64,000 bases of DNA from Cunninghamia lanceolata (lineage: Eukaryota > Streptophyta > Pinopsida > Cupressales > Cupressaceae): NCBI GenBank assembly GCA_027924645.1, contig BSBN01000187.1:12108001-12172000 (forward strand). Reading direction: 5' to 3'. This document shows, one piece after another, positions 11,163-22,936 of the stretch (position 1 is its first letter; the number at the start of each line of letters is the position of its first letter). Under the pieces are notes generated by a model. That model ran no database searches, had not been told where the DNA came from, and worked only from the letters and a program-made list of their open reading frames with translations. The position numbers were made by a program, and so were the translations under genes.

Positions 11163-12539
11163 TTTAGGATTCTAAACTTTGAAACTTGGTATGTATCTAA
11201 TCTTCATTTAGTATCTCTGTGTGTGAACATTTACCATAATTTGTCTATCTATTCACAATTTTACATAATTAGGGTTTTGAGAATAATTAGGCTTAAATTA
11301 ACACATTAATCATCAATTTCCAAATTTCCTGATCATTCCAAGAGACAACAAACCTATAGCTAAATCCTCTTGTAAAGTTTGTGATTCTACTCAGTTTAAT
11401 GTCCTTGAATGCATGTAGTGAAAGGAGGATCTAAAAGGAGGATCTAATCAAACTATCCATTAGTCCCATCAACCCTCTTTTTCTACATAACAGCTAGTTT
11501 TTGTATTATTAAAATAAATTATTTGAAATGTACTTTTAGGAATTAAAAAAGAATTAAAAAGAAAATGAAAAAAAGGTCTCTTGGGGATAAAAAGAAAAAT
11601 AGAGTTATTTTTGTATTATGCATTTTTGTTTGCATTTTCTCCAAAAACCCCCTCCTTGCAAGAAAAGAAAGAAATTTTCCATGGATTTAAAGGAAGGAAT
11701 TGCTTGCTTGTTTGGAGTAACATGTATTGAGATTGCTTGGTGGATGCTAGGTTTGTGTGAAGCAAAAGAATGCTTGCCAAACTCTCCCTTGTCCTTGGAT
11801 TTGCTTGTTTGTTGGAAAGGTACATGATTCTTCCATTGCTTATGTTTTAGATTTTTATGCTCTTCCTTTGCCATGCAATCATGAGTGGATTGCTATGGAT
11901 TCATTTAATCGAATAGAGAGTTTAAAAGGAATTTGTAGTTGATATTTATTTATTTGCTTGAATTTTTGAGTTGGAAATTTCCAAGAAAAAAACAAGGTTA
12001 TGGAAAATTTTTATTAGAGATGCCTACTTGAATTTTATTGCATAAATGGAGTGTTGTTCACATTTTCAACAATGAGTTGTTTGTTTTTTGATAAACCTTG
12101 TAATATGGAAGTTGAAAATTTATCCAAGGTAGCAAAGAAACTTTTAATGGTGAAATTGGAGGTTTTATGGTTTTCATACATTGTGAATAATGTAAATTTT
12201 GCATTTTAGGCCCAATTTGAATGAATTGAAATGTGGGATGAGTAGTCTCCCATATGAATTTAAATATTGCATCTTTTTAATTAATGTCTTAATTTTTATC
12301 ACCTCATTTTTTGTGCCATGCCCAATTTGTAAAATTGCTAAAATGGATGTGTAGGAAGAGGTATAGGGTAAGAAAGGAGTGGCTCCTGCCATGCACCATG
12401 ATACAAAGGGATTGTAGGAAATAGTGAGTGGGGAGTTTAATTAAGTTTAACCATAATCACATTGAGTAATTGAAATGTAATAAGATACCTACACCAAATA
12501 GGTGATGTTTTCCTAGATCTAGTTTGGGTAGAGAAAGTG
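11163..12539. other. Non-coding, AT-rich
   Basis: Several overlapping short frames occur on both strands around 11605-11940 and 12174-12392. None shows a recognisable domain, codon pattern or conserved partner elsewhere in the window. Nothing else was identified. Confidence 0.5.
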
Positions 12540-12612
12540 TGTCACGACTTGTAGAGTCAGTGAATGCTAGAGCATGTCATGACTTGTAGAGTTGGTGAAT
12601 GCTACTCATCCT
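12540..12612. repeat. Tandem duplication of about 38 bp
   Basis: Two adjacent copies sharing gtca(c/t)gacttgtagagt and gtgaatgct, starting near 12541 and near 12577. Confidence 0.7.
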
Positions 12613-14786
12613 ACAAGGTGGTAAATCCATCATAATTACACTCCTTGTCTTGATTTCTATGTCTCTCTTCCTTGTTTACCATCAAAATTATATTCGATGA
12701 ATGTGACCCTAGCATCTGCATGTGCATTGAGATGCCTAATTCATGCTTTTATGTGTGTGTGATGATCTATAATTTATGCCTTGTTTTGAATGCATTGAAG
12801 GTGTGATAATCTCCCTTATGCTTGAATGTCATGATGTCATTCTATTATGTTTGTTGTCTTGTGTGAGCTATTCATACTTGTATGTATTTTATTGACAAGT
12901 GTGCCACATGTTACATGTATGTGATTAAATGGTAGTTGTGTCATGTGTTACTTGAATGCATTGGATTGGCAATTATGCCACATGTGTGTTGTGTGCATTG
13001 ATTGGCATGCATGCCATATGCTATCTTATATATTGGTTATGTTGTGAGTGCCATGTGTGTGTGTGGTGTGATTTTTTGGCTTAAGTGTTGCCATATATAC
13101 CTTGGATTTGTGTGAGATACCATGATAGTAGGTTTGTCATGAACATCTTCTCCATAGCTCAGGGGTTGCCTAGAGTGGCATAGCCATGTATTTCACTCAA
13201 TGAGCAACATTTCCCCATTGGTCCTATCACAAAGATCGTTTTGGCATTGGATGGCTTCCTTGTTCTTTGGTAGGTTGAGTATGGTGTGCTTTGTTCCTAT
13301 TGTAGCACCTTGGAGAGCATGCTGGACTTATGGTGTTGTATGCACTTGTAGCATTTCATTATTGTATATTGTATATATTTGTAAAGTAGGTCTTTGAGAC
13401 TATTGTAATAATATTTTAATGATGTTATGATATATTTTATTATGTGGTTTATGATGCATCTATGTTTACGATGAAACCATTTAAATGCAATAATGATTTA
13501 TTATCATCTTGTATTTTTACACACCTCAGCTTGTAAGGACGTTGGCATGATTTGAATGATTTTTCACTTGTTGCAATCTAGTTATGTTAGCATGTTTAGA
13601 CTAAATTATGTGATGTATAAATTGATGTTTATGAATATTTTAGTATTGGATTGCATTCCACCCACATAGGTGGTGAGGATCCTATCATTTCTTTTGGCAT
13701 GTGTTGACATTGGTGTCAAACATGTATAACTTTTTATAACACTTTTGTTTTATTTTCCATGTGGACATTGTTCACTTAATGCCTCATTTTCATGTTTGGT
13801 ATTAGGATAAGTGTCTTGGTGTTTCTAGGGTGTCTATATTATGTTTGGAGTCCTTGGTGGGACTTGGAGGAAATTCTAGGTTTTAAAGTTTAATTTTTGT
13901 CAAGTTTCTAAATGTTGCCAAAACTATAGTGCCTAGAGTCCAAGGACCACAACACCAAGCACTAGTGTCTAGGGACTACACAGCACTGGTGTCTAGGACT
14001 TCATTTCCTAGTTCTAGTGTCCAAGTTTATCTTGTGTCCAATTCTTGTACTTTAGTCCTTGGGGGAAACGTTTCATATGAAAATTATTCCCTTGGACCTT
14101 TGAGTCTTCCCATGCTAACAATTTGTTGATAATTGTCCTAGTTTGGAATTTATTGCCACCTTCGCATTGAGAAGTGTGCCTTCACACATAATTGACTAGT
14201 GACCATTCCAATTGGTTGAGGGATTTTAACTCTATTTGAACCATCACATGGGTGTGTGTTTACCTTGTGTTGGGATGTCTTGTGTAGTCATGGAATAGAT
14301 TGAGGTAGTTGTCACCCTCATCCTACTCCATGTGTTTGTGATGATGCGAGGTCATGAAAGGTTATTAGATAATCATTGTGGAGTGAATTCCTATCTCTCA
14401 CTTGGTCATTATGGTGAATTGTCACATGATGAGTGAAGTCCTTTGCTCATTCCACCTTGCTTAGAGCAATGATGATGTATTCTTAGGTGTTGTACTTGTT
14501 ATGACATGACGCAGAAAGAAATTCCTATCCATTTGCAAAAACATAACTTTACACACACACTTACATAGGCAACCCACTACCTCAAAACAATACAACACAA
14601 TTTCACAATAGAGATTGTAACTATAGAACTAATGACTTACTTTACTAAAAATTTGAAATCAAAATACAATTGCATTCTTCTGCAACACAATTTTCAACAT
14701 AGGCCTTCTGCATACATGACCAATCAATAATCTCTCTTCCTCAGCACTCCTCCAGGATTGAGTAATCCATATTTTATCAAGGATCC
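12613..14786. other. Non-coding, repeat-derived
   Basis: Contains a degenerate TG-rich stretch (12700-13100, with recurring tgccacatg/tgccatatg words) and a run of ctagtgtctagg-like words at 13930-14030. No protein domain, LTR pair or RNA gene was recognised. Confidence 0.45.
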
Positions 14787-14805
14787 TGTTGTGATGGTCA
14801 CAACA
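14787..14805. other. Palindrome; candidate left end of the TatX LTR
   Basis: The sequence is tgttgtga-tgg-tcacaaca, a perfect 8-bp inverted repeat. TatX ends ...catcaaca at 44478, so an LTR beginning tgttg would fit. The five bases before it (gatcc, 14782-14786) differ by one from the five after 44478 (aatcc). If real, the LTR would be about 6.8 kb after removing CopiaT. The evidence is weak. Confidence 0.2.
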
Positions 14806-15060
14806 TGCCCCATTTTACTTCTTAGAAAAATGAGGACCCCTGCTGTGGCTGTAGCTTTTGCTTGTGTGTAGGTCTGCTTGGTGGTAAAAGAGAAAAAGAG
14901 GTAAAGGGTACAAATCTTGTTCAAAAAATAAAAAAAATAGCATTAGGTACCAAAGCAGAATAGGGGTGAATTCTTTGTCAAAAATGAATAGGGGTTTCTT
15001 TTTGAACCATTTCAAAATTCCTAATATTCAGCAAGATATGGGTGTTTTGGTAAAATGCAT

Positions 15061-15977
15061 TATAGGAAGGTTTGTATGTTTCATATACAAGGTTGTTTGT
15101 ATGTGGAGTCATTGTACTAGTCGCATAGAGCTATTAGGTTATGAACCATTATATCTGTATACATATTGCTAATATGTATTCTTTACATACAAGTCAGACC
15201 TGACAGGATTCAGAGGTAAAATAGATAATTGGTTAAGTCCACAGTTTGTATCTTGGGTTGTATGTTTGGCGAAAAGAAAGATACAAGGTGATATACAACA
15301 TGATATGCATATCATGGACCCAAGGAGAAAATGAAATTTGGTTTATCAAGGCATGTTTTGTAGTTTGTATGCTGCATGCTTCGGGTTTATACCTTTTGAT
15401 ATACATACAGCACAGAAGTCAAAGAGAATTAAAATCTGATATAAGTGATGCATCGTACCTTAATGTATATTGAAAGATACATTCACTTTATATACATGTG
15501 TGGAGCCAAAGAGTTATGTAATGTGGTTTATAAAAGATAAGGAGTCTGAGATGATTATACAAAGGAGTTTACATGTATCGAGGCTTGTATCTAAGAGTAG
15601 ATACAAGTATTGTCGTATCGCCAAGATACAAGTGGGAAAGTAAAGTGGGTCACATAGATTGTATCTTGGGGTTGTATTATATCAACAAACGAATAAACAA
15701 GCTGACATACAAGAAAGGATACAAAGACGGATTCGAAAAAGAAGTGAAATAAAGGAAAGGTTTTGTATGATTGGGGCAATTGTATGTTAACAATATACAT
15801 CTCTGATATACAAGGAAACAAAGAACATCACCAGAGAGATAGAAGGGTAAAAGGGGGTTTGTATGGGTTGTTTGTATGTGCACTTGTATCTACTTTACAT
15901 ACAAACCGGTATACAAACCAAAGATACAAACACGGATATAGAGGAAAAGGATAACATGGTGTATGACTTGTTGCATA
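15061..15977. repeat. Dense field of TTGTAT/ATACAA motifs
   Basis: By eye, about 26 exact TTGTAT or ATACAA hexamers fall in roughly 0.9 kb, in both orientations, and about four more continue at 22298-22370 beyond the CopiaT insertion. Chance expectation is about one. Many are extended to TTGTATC/GATACAA or tTTGTATG. There is no fixed period, so this is not a simple tandem satellite. Confidence 0.75.
15584..15607. other. Perfect hairpin within the TTGTAT field
   Basis: Arms cttgtatcta (15584-15593) and tagatacaag (15598-15607) with a 4-base loop agag: two opposed copies of the field motif form a 10-bp perfect stem. Confidence 0.8.
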
Positions 15978-17029
15978 TGAAAGGAAGCTAGGTGTGTGGA
16001 AAACACTTCCTACACTAATCTATTAAGGAGAGGGCTATGCAAATTCAACCTTATCCTAACTATTATAGCAATGTTAAACCATTAACATGAGATATTGCAG
16101 CAAAACACAAGAACCAGAAAGTAGACAGAAGAAGAGAGACAAAGATTTATGGTGGGGAAAACCCTTATCGGGTGAAAAACCCCACACTCAGAAACCTACA
16201 CAATGTATTAACAAATCTGAAAGAATGTTTACAATACACTTGCAATGCAAGCTTCAATGGCCTTTGACACTCATGTCTGGAGTCAATCCGGTAGCATAAC
16301 AGTACCTGTAAATCTGTGATACAAACTCCATCTCCAAGCACCTGTATATAAAGAAAATACAAGGCAATATTGGACCTATCTTGGAATGGGCATCCAATAT
16401 GGCATCTTGGACCAAAACCCACGCCTAGGGACACTTGGTCAACATTGTAGAATGTTCATGACACTTGTCCATAGCTCCCATCCCAAAGAGGTCACCTATT
16501 TCCAAAATGGGCTATGACAGATGCTCTTACTACACTCACGACCGTCATAGAATCTGTCATAGCAGTTACAACTTACAGCTGTAAGAGAATCTATCATACA
16601 CATGCTATAGATAGAATATTCTCTTACAACACATTATATTCCACCTTGGGGCACCCAAATGTACCTCATTCAAAGATGCATGACACATGTCATTACCTAT
16701 CTTACAACCTTCTATTCTCGACTCTTACATGTCATAGATTCGTCATAGGAATCCGTCATAACCGTTTCGGTCAAACATTCCTTACACAACATAGAAGATG
16801 CTGACACATGGAAGAATATTCCTACCACTAAGTGGGACACCTATCTCCTCATGTGAGGAAAAAATAACAAGTTGTCATAATCCATGTAGGATTGACACAT
16901 CACCGTGCCACATCCCACAATATGACAAAGTGGAATTTCCAATTATTTACACCATAGGCTATTGAATAATAAATACAAACATTACAAATGCAAAGAATTA
17001 CAAAGGTTGATACACCTTAATTCCCAACA
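15978..17029 (-). repeat. CopiaT 3' LTR
   Basis: 1,052 bp, tgaaaggaagct...ttcccaaca, nearly identical to 21238-22292. A TATA-like tttatataca lies at about 16343-16353 on the minus strand. Confidence 0.95.
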
Positions 17030-17041
17030 TTATCCCACTTG
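17030..17041 (-). promoter_or_regulatory. CopiaT polypurine tract
   Basis: The minus strand reads caagtgggataa directly against the 3' LTR, the expected place for plus-strand DNA priming. Confidence 0.75.
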
Positions 17042-17077
17042 TCAAACACCTTGTAAGAGTCAATAGAAAAATAGGAT

Positions 17078-17448
17078 TTAACTACTATAGGCTGAGAGGC
17101 CGATAGACTCCAAACACCAGCTGAACTTGTCTGTGCCCACTGGTTTTGTCAATGCATCTGCAACATTCTTCAAAGTATCTACCTTCTCCAAATTTACCTT
17201 TCCATCCTCAACCATGTCCCTCACGAAGTGAAACTGAACATCATTGTGCTTGGTTCTAGATGGAAAGTTAGATTCTTTACAAGGCAAATTGCACTCTGAC
17301 TATCACAACTAATCGTGATCTGACCTGCATCAACACCAATATCAGAACATAATCTCTTAAGCCAAATGGCTTCCTTACAAGCATGAGTTTCTGCCATATA
17401 CTCAGCTTCTATCATGGACAAAGCAACAATAGGTTTTCTCTTACTCAT
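17078..17448 (-). pseudogene. CopiaT RNase H
   Basis: The two frames 17221-17448 and 17078-17287 together make the Copia RNase H end. The first carries ALSMIEAEYMAETHACKEAIW and ISCDSQSAICLVKN. The second carries VRDMVEDGKVNLEKVDTLK and NVADALTKPV. They are joined by a frameshift near 17280. RNase H would remove the RNA template during cDNA synthesis. A TAG replaces a conserved Trp just before MSKRK. Confidence 0.88.
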
Positions 17449-18702
17449 CTAACTAATAGCACCACCAGACAGTGTAAAAACATAAGCACTGGTGGATCTC
17501 CCGCTGTCAATGTCACCTGCCCAATCTGAATCCACAAATCCATGAATATCAATAGAATGTGAAGCTCTTGAAACATTACCATGATAGCAAATGGAATACT
17601 CAGAAGTACCCCTCAAATATTTAAACACTCACTTAACTACATCCCAATGAACCCATCCAAGATTAGCCATAAATCGACTAAGGACTCCCACTGCTTGGGC
17701 AATGTCTAGTCTTGTGCAGACCATAGCATACATCAAATTGCCAATAACACTAGCATAAGGTACTCTGCTCATGTCCTCCACCTCACTAGGAGATTTTGGA
17801 CAATTCTCAATAGACAACTTTGTCCCCAAAGAAACGGGAACACACAATGGTCTACAATCTACCATGTTGAATCTGTCTAACACAGACTTCACATACTTAC
17901 TCTGGCTTAACCAAACTTTTCTATTGATTCTATCTCTTCTAATTTCCATTCCTAGAATGTACCTGGTTGCCCCTAAATCTTTCATTTCAAACTAAGCTGA
18001 CAACTAAGATTTAAAATCATAAATCATATTTTTACCCTTCCCAATGAGTAACATATCATCAACATATAGTGCAACAATGAGAATACGATCACCATCAAAT
18101 TTATAATACACACAGTGATCCGATTTCGATCTCACAAATCTAATTGACAACACAAAGGCATCAAACTTCAAGTACCATCTCCTAGGGGATTGATTCAAAC
18201 CATACAAAGACTTCTTAAGTTTGCAAACCAAATTTTCTTTACCTTTCACCATGTAATGCTCTGGCTATGACATGTAGATCTCTTCCTCCAAGTCACCATG
18301 AAGAAAATCTATCTTCACATCCATCTCTTCTACCTCCAAGTCATAAGCTGCTGCGAGTGACAACAGGAATTGAATGGATGTCGGCTTTGCAATGGGAGAG
18401 AAGATCTCACCATAATCTATACCCTCCACTTGTGAATACCCCTTCACAACCAATCTGGCCTTATACTTCTCAATACTGCCATCTGCACCTATCTTCTTCT
18501 TGAACACCCATTTGCATCCAACGGGTTTCTGTCCAGGAGGTAAAGGCACCAAGTCCCAAGTTTGATTCTTTTCCAAAGAAGCCATTTCTTCCTCCATGGC
18601 CTCCTTCCAAGAACCTGCATCCTTCATATCCAAAGCCTCTGATATAGTTCTAGGTTCATCACTGTTAGTGATTAAATCATAAGCACAACTAGAATCAAGC
18701 AA
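17449..18702 (-). pseudogene. CopiaT reverse transcriptase
   Basis: Copia-type RT in one frame with nonsense codons. In order: SWKEAMEEEMASLEKNQTW, GCKWVFKKKIGADGSIEKY, the palm Asp region (EEMDVKIDFLHGDLEEEIYM), SLYGLNQSPRRWY, the catalytic box YVDDMLLIG at about 18060, then MKDLGATRYILGMEI and the thumb LMYAMVCTRLDIA. TAG codons replace Gln at YMS(Q)PEH and twice around LSA before FEMKD; a TGA replaces Trp before VFKYLRG. No frameshift is seen, so nonsense is the main lesion. Confidence 0.93.
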
Positions 18703-18858
18703 TGTAAAACCAAACCTTTCAGGTTACTTTCTTATCTGTGTAGACCTCCTCAAGAGCTAAGGTTGAGGTTCAGCTTCTTCTTCTGAGCTTTCAGAGCTCT
18801 CCTCATCATCAAGTCTAACATTGTCTTTTTGTTCAGTCTTCTTAGGGGTGAGAGGAAA

Positions 18859-19602
18859 CTAAACAACATCCTCTTTCTTTTCTTTTTCTTCTGGCTGCAA
18901 AATAGCGGAAGAAGGTGTAAGCTCTCTAAAGATGACACTTTTGCTATACAACACTTTTTCAGCCACGGGGTCCCAAAGATTGTATCCTTTCACACCAACA
19001 CCATAGCCGATGAAGATACACTTAACAGCTTTGTTCTCCAACTTTGACCGCTTCTCCCTAGGCACATGTGCATATGCCTCACAACCAAAAACATGAAGAT
19101 GCCTTACTGAAGGCTTTCTACTAGACCACACCTCCATGGGTGTCTTTCTAACAAGAGCTGATGTAGGAGATCTATTTACCAGATAGCAAGTAGTGGCAAT
19201 AGCTTCAGCCCAAAACTTTTGTTCTAGACCAGCTCCACTAAGCATACTCCTAGACATCTCCATTAGTGTCCTGTTCATCCTCTCTACAACTCCATTTTGT
19301 TGCGGTGTGTATGGAGTTGTCTTATGTCTTTCAATCCCAAGTTCCTTGCAATACTTATCAAATTCTATAGAACAGAACTCACTACCATTGTCAGTTCTCA
19401 AACATTTAATCTTTTTACCAGTCTGATTTTCAGCAAAAGCTTTAAACTCCTTAAACTTGCTATAGACTTTAGATTTGCTTCTGAGAAAATAAATCCATGT
19501 CCTTCTACTGTAATCATCTATAAAAGATACAAAGTATATAGATTTTGATAATGAAGGAACATTAATAGGACCAAACACATCAGAATTAATAAGGTCCAAC
19601 AC
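18859..19602 (-). pseudogene. CopiaT integrase catalytic core
   Basis: A 247-residue open core domain with all three DDE residues visible: Asp in INSDVFGPI, Asp in LRTDNGSEF and Glu in QNGVVERMNRT. After it come FWAEAIATTCYLVNRSPTSA and the GCEAYAHVPREKRSKLE, IFIGYG and GYNLWDP motifs of Copia integrases. It is the best preserved domain of the element. It is separated from the zinc finger by one TAG and from RT by an acidic linker (18703-18858) with further stops. Confidence 0.93.
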
Positions 19603-19632
19603 ACCAGAAGACTTATGAGAACTCGAGTAAAA

Positions 19633-19998
19633 CTAAACACGGTTTTGTTTTCCATAAATGCAATGTTCGCAAAAGTTGAACTCAAGAGTACAATCATCTA
19701 ACCCCTCAATGAGGTTCTTATTTTTTATGGTACGCAGACCCTTCTCACCAATGTGGCCAAATCTCTTATGCCATAACATTGTCTTTTCTACAGGAAGTTT
19801 AACTTCCAATGCACGATTACAACCGTCAAGACTAGAAACAACATATTTCTTCACTGCTTGTTTAGATGGTGGGGATGAAGTGACTGCTGCCCTTTTCCTT
19901 GAGTCAGAAGAACTATTGCATTGTGCAATGCATGCTTCCAACTGAAACAGAGTACCTCTCTGAGTACCCTTAGCAAGCACCATAGATCCTCTAGTCAT
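19633..19998 (-). pseudogene. CopiaT integrase zinc finger
   Basis: The frame contains LWHKRFGHIGEKGL and FNFCEHCIYGKQNRV, the HHCC zinc-binding motif (H-x4-H ... C-x2-C) at the N-terminus of Copia integrase. It continues from the protease C-terminal region across a TAG near 20028. Confidence 0.9.
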
Positions 19999-19999
19999 C

Positions 20000-20385
20000 T
20001 TGCATCCTTCTTTCGAAAAGACAACCTACACACCTGCATCATTCAAACTACTTACAGAAAGCAAGTTTTGTGCTAAGCCTGGGATGTGCATAACCTAAGA
20101 GATCCCCTTCACTTGACCATCAAGGAATTGGATAGAGACTCTTCCACGACCAATGATCTTCAGATGAGAGTCATCACCCATATAAACCTTTCCACCATCA
20201 AACTCCTCATACTTAGTGAACCAGTGTCAATGCAAGGTCATGTGGAATCATGCACTAAAGTGGATTAGCCACACATCATCAGATGCATGGGTTGCCAAGG
20301 CTGTGATGAAAGCATCACTATCATCTTGTGATTTGTCAGAATCTGAATCATGAGCTTTCTTCTTTTTCTTCTTCTCCTCTTTGCA
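20000..20385 (-). pseudogene. CopiaT protease with destroyed active site
   Basis: The region between Gag and integrase still reads WFTKYEEFDGGKVYMGDDS and MHIPGLAQNLLSVSSL, the Copia protease body. The catalytic D-S-G-A motif after VWLI has become H-F-S-A followed by a TGA, at about 20240-20255, so catalysis is lost by several substitutions. Further TGA and TAG codons follow. Confidence 0.85.
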
Positions 20386-21120
20386 TTACTTTCGGAAATG
20401 CCCGGTCTTGCCACAATTCCAACAAAGAGCCTTGGACTTTCTAGGAGATTTAGATCTTCCATGGGATTTGGATCTACCCTTCTTAACTTTCTTGTCCTTC
20501 TTCTTCCCTTTCTCCTTGGGTCTTCCATGAACTGCAAGGGCTTCTTTGTCTGCCTCAGAAGACTTTCTCCACATCTCTTTAGACAACAACAAAGAAACCA
20601 CTTCTTCCATTTTGAATGTGGATGTGGTGCTTCCAATTGCCATGACAAGATGATCCCATGAGTCTGGTAGAGAACAAAGCAGGGTCATACACTGATCCTC
20701 CTCCTCCATTTTCACACCTATAGATGTTAATTGTGCAACCAACATAATAAAGACATTCATATGCTCAGCCATGGATCCTCCGTCCTCCATTCTAAGAGAA
20801 TACAACTTCTTTCTTAGGAAAAGTTTATTGACTAGGGATTTGGCTTGATACACATCCCCCAACTTCTTCCAAAGGAGTTTTGCAGTAGTCTCCTCATGGA
20901 CATTTAACAACACAGAATTGGCAAGACTAAGTCTTATGAGACCCTTAGCCTTTTGATCCTTGAGATCCCACTCATCTTGAGTCATTGTAGCTGGTTTAGT
21001 TCCATTCACACTTTCCCAAAGGTCTCGGTCAACTAACATGTCTTCCATTTTGAGCTTCCACAGCTCAAAATTACTGCCATTGAAATTCTCTACTTCAAAC
21101 CTTCTTGATGTGCCTACCAT
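20386..21120 (-). pseudogene. CopiaT Gag
   Basis: Starts at MVGTSRRFEVENFNG (ATG at 21118-21120), the usual Copia Gag opening, rather than an upstream ATG nearer the PBS. The capsid text includes FELWKLKMEDML, LWKKLGDVYQAKSLVNKLFL and MAEHMNVF. A basic Lys/Ser stretch precedes one zinc knuckle, CWNCGKTGHFRK, where a TAA falls at the position just before the last Cys of the CCHC motif. This single nonsense codon would cut Gag before the knuckle is complete. Confidence 0.93.
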
Positions 21121-21223
21121 CTCCCTGCTGCAATAAGATACAAAATGCTCCCCACAGACTCCCACTCAACCTAATATTAGCTCAAAAAACCCCTACCCTA
21201 CAACTAGGACCAAAGGTGATCAA

Positions 21224-21235
21224 GCTCTGATACCA
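21224..21235 (-). promoter_or_regulatory. CopiaT primer-binding site
   Basis: The minus strand reads tggtatcagagc, complementary to the 3' end of plant initiator Met-tRNA, two bases inside the 5' LTR. Confidence 0.92.
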
Positions 21236-21237
21236 AC

Positions 21238-22292
21238 TGAAAGGAAGCTAGGTGTGTGGAAAACGCTTCCTACACTAATCTATTGAGGAGAGGGCTATGT
21301 AAATTCAACCTTATCCTAACTATTATAGCAATGTTAAACCATTAACATGAGATATTGCAGAAAAACACAAGAACCATAAAGTAGATAGAAGAAGAGAGAC
21401 AAAGATTTACGATGGGGAAAACCCTTATCGGGTGAAAAACCCCACACTTAGAAACCTGCACAATGTATTAACAAATCTGAAAGAATGTTTACAATACACT
21501 TGCAATGCAAGCTTCAATGGTCTTTGACACTCGTGTCTAGAGTCAATCCGGTAGCATAATAGTACCTGTAAACCTGTGATACAAACTCCATCTCCAAGCA
21601 CCTATATATAAAGAAAATAGAAGGCAATATTGGACCTATCTTGGAATGGGCGTCCAATATGGCATCTTGGACCAAAACCCACGCCTAGGGACACTTTGTC
21701 AACATTGTAGAATGTGCTTGACACTTGTCCACAACTCCCATCCCAAAGAGGTCACCTATTTCCAAAATGGGCTATGACAGATGCTCTTACGACACTTACA
21801 ACCGTCATAGAATCTATCATAGCAGTTACAACTTACAGCTGTAAGAGAATCTGTCATACACATGCTATAAATAGCATATTCTCTTACAACACATCATATT
21901 CCACCTTGGGGCACCCAAATATGCCTCATTCAAAGATGCTACATGACACATGTCATTACCTGTCTTACAACCTTCTATTCTCGACTCTTACATGTCATAG
22001 ATTCGTCATAGGAATCCATCATAACTATTTCAGTCAAACATTCATTACACAACATAGAAGATGCCGACACATGGTAGAATATTCCTACCACTAAGTGGGA
22101 TGCCTATCTCCTCATGTGAGGACAAAATAACAAGTTGTCATAATCCATGTAGGATTGACACATCACCGTGCCACATCCCACAATATGACAAAGTGGAATT
22201 TCGAATTCTTTACAACATAGGCAATTGAATAATAAATACAAACATTACAAATGTAGAGAATTACCAAGGTTGAAACACCTTAATTCCCAACA
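21238..22292 (-). repeat. CopiaT 5' LTR
   Basis: 1,055 bp, matching 15978-17029. A TATA-like motif lies at about 21602-21613 on the minus strand (tttatatata). Near its U5 end (21238-21275) a bulged stem pairs aggaag...gtgt with the acgcttcct side. Reading frames such as 21714-22094 occur in both LTRs and are not genes. Confidence 0.95.
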
Positions 22293-22297
22293 GCATA

Positions 22298-22936
22298 TAG
22301 ACTTGTATATTGAAAGGATACACGGGGAACATACAAAGTACAATATACAAAGAAAGATACAAGAAAACACGATGTATGTAGAAAATAAACTAACAGATAG
22401 AAGTTTAAAACAAAATGCTGAAATAAAAAGCCAAAGCCGTAGGCACATTAATTGCTATAATTAATGCTGAGATAACACCCAAAAGAGTAAAATTCAATGG
22501 GTTAGGGTAAATTTAAAGTTATTTTTCTTTCAAATTTGCATTGTCAAAATTAAATTGCAGGAAGATCAATTGCTATGAAAATTAAACATAAATTCATCAC
22601 AGGATGGAATTCCAGAAGTTGGAACAGAGTAAAAATGGTAAAGTAAGTCAATGACATAAGGTTGAGCTGTCAAAGGATACAATTATTTATCTTAAACACC
22701 ATTACAGTTCAGTTAATGAAAATGCAAGTAAATTTTAGTAATTTCATTGTGAAATATAAACATCAGTTAAATTATTGTGTTTAATTGTTAATTAGCTGGG
22801 TCGGGTGAAACAAATGTGAAAGTCAAAACGGAAAAGACAAATGGGGGTTAGGGTAAAATGGTAAAAAATAGAAAATTTGTAGTAAAACCCTAGGTAAGAA
22901 GGTAAAATTAAAAGTTAAAAAGATACATTTTTATAG
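22298..22936. other. Non-coding leader between CopiaT and the unknown ORF
   Basis: Continues the TTGTAT/ATACAA field for about 80 bases and then becomes AT-rich without motifs. It is contiguous with 14787-15977 once CopiaT is removed. Confidence 0.55.

Larger units (their letters stand above)
15978..22292 (-). mobile_element. CopiaT: complete Ty1/Copia retrotransposon, inactivated
   Basis: A 6,315-bp element with LTRs at 15978-17029 and 21238-22292, flanked by the perfect TSD gcata (15973-15977 and 22293-22297). Order on the minus strand: LTR, PBS, Gag, protease, integrase, RT, RNase H, PPT, LTR. Integrase before RT identifies Copia, and the Gag and Pol text is Tork/Tnt1-like. The reading frame stays the same from Gag to the RNase H, where one frameshift occurs near 17280. 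Some 14 nonsense codons, nine of them TAG, kill it. Confidence 0.95.

Noticed and set aside
16514..22094. Pair of similar frames at 16514-16804 and 21714-22094
   Set aside because: They match each other only because both sit in the two CopiaT LTRs; they are plus-strand frames in a minus-strand element and one is interrupted by an indel.
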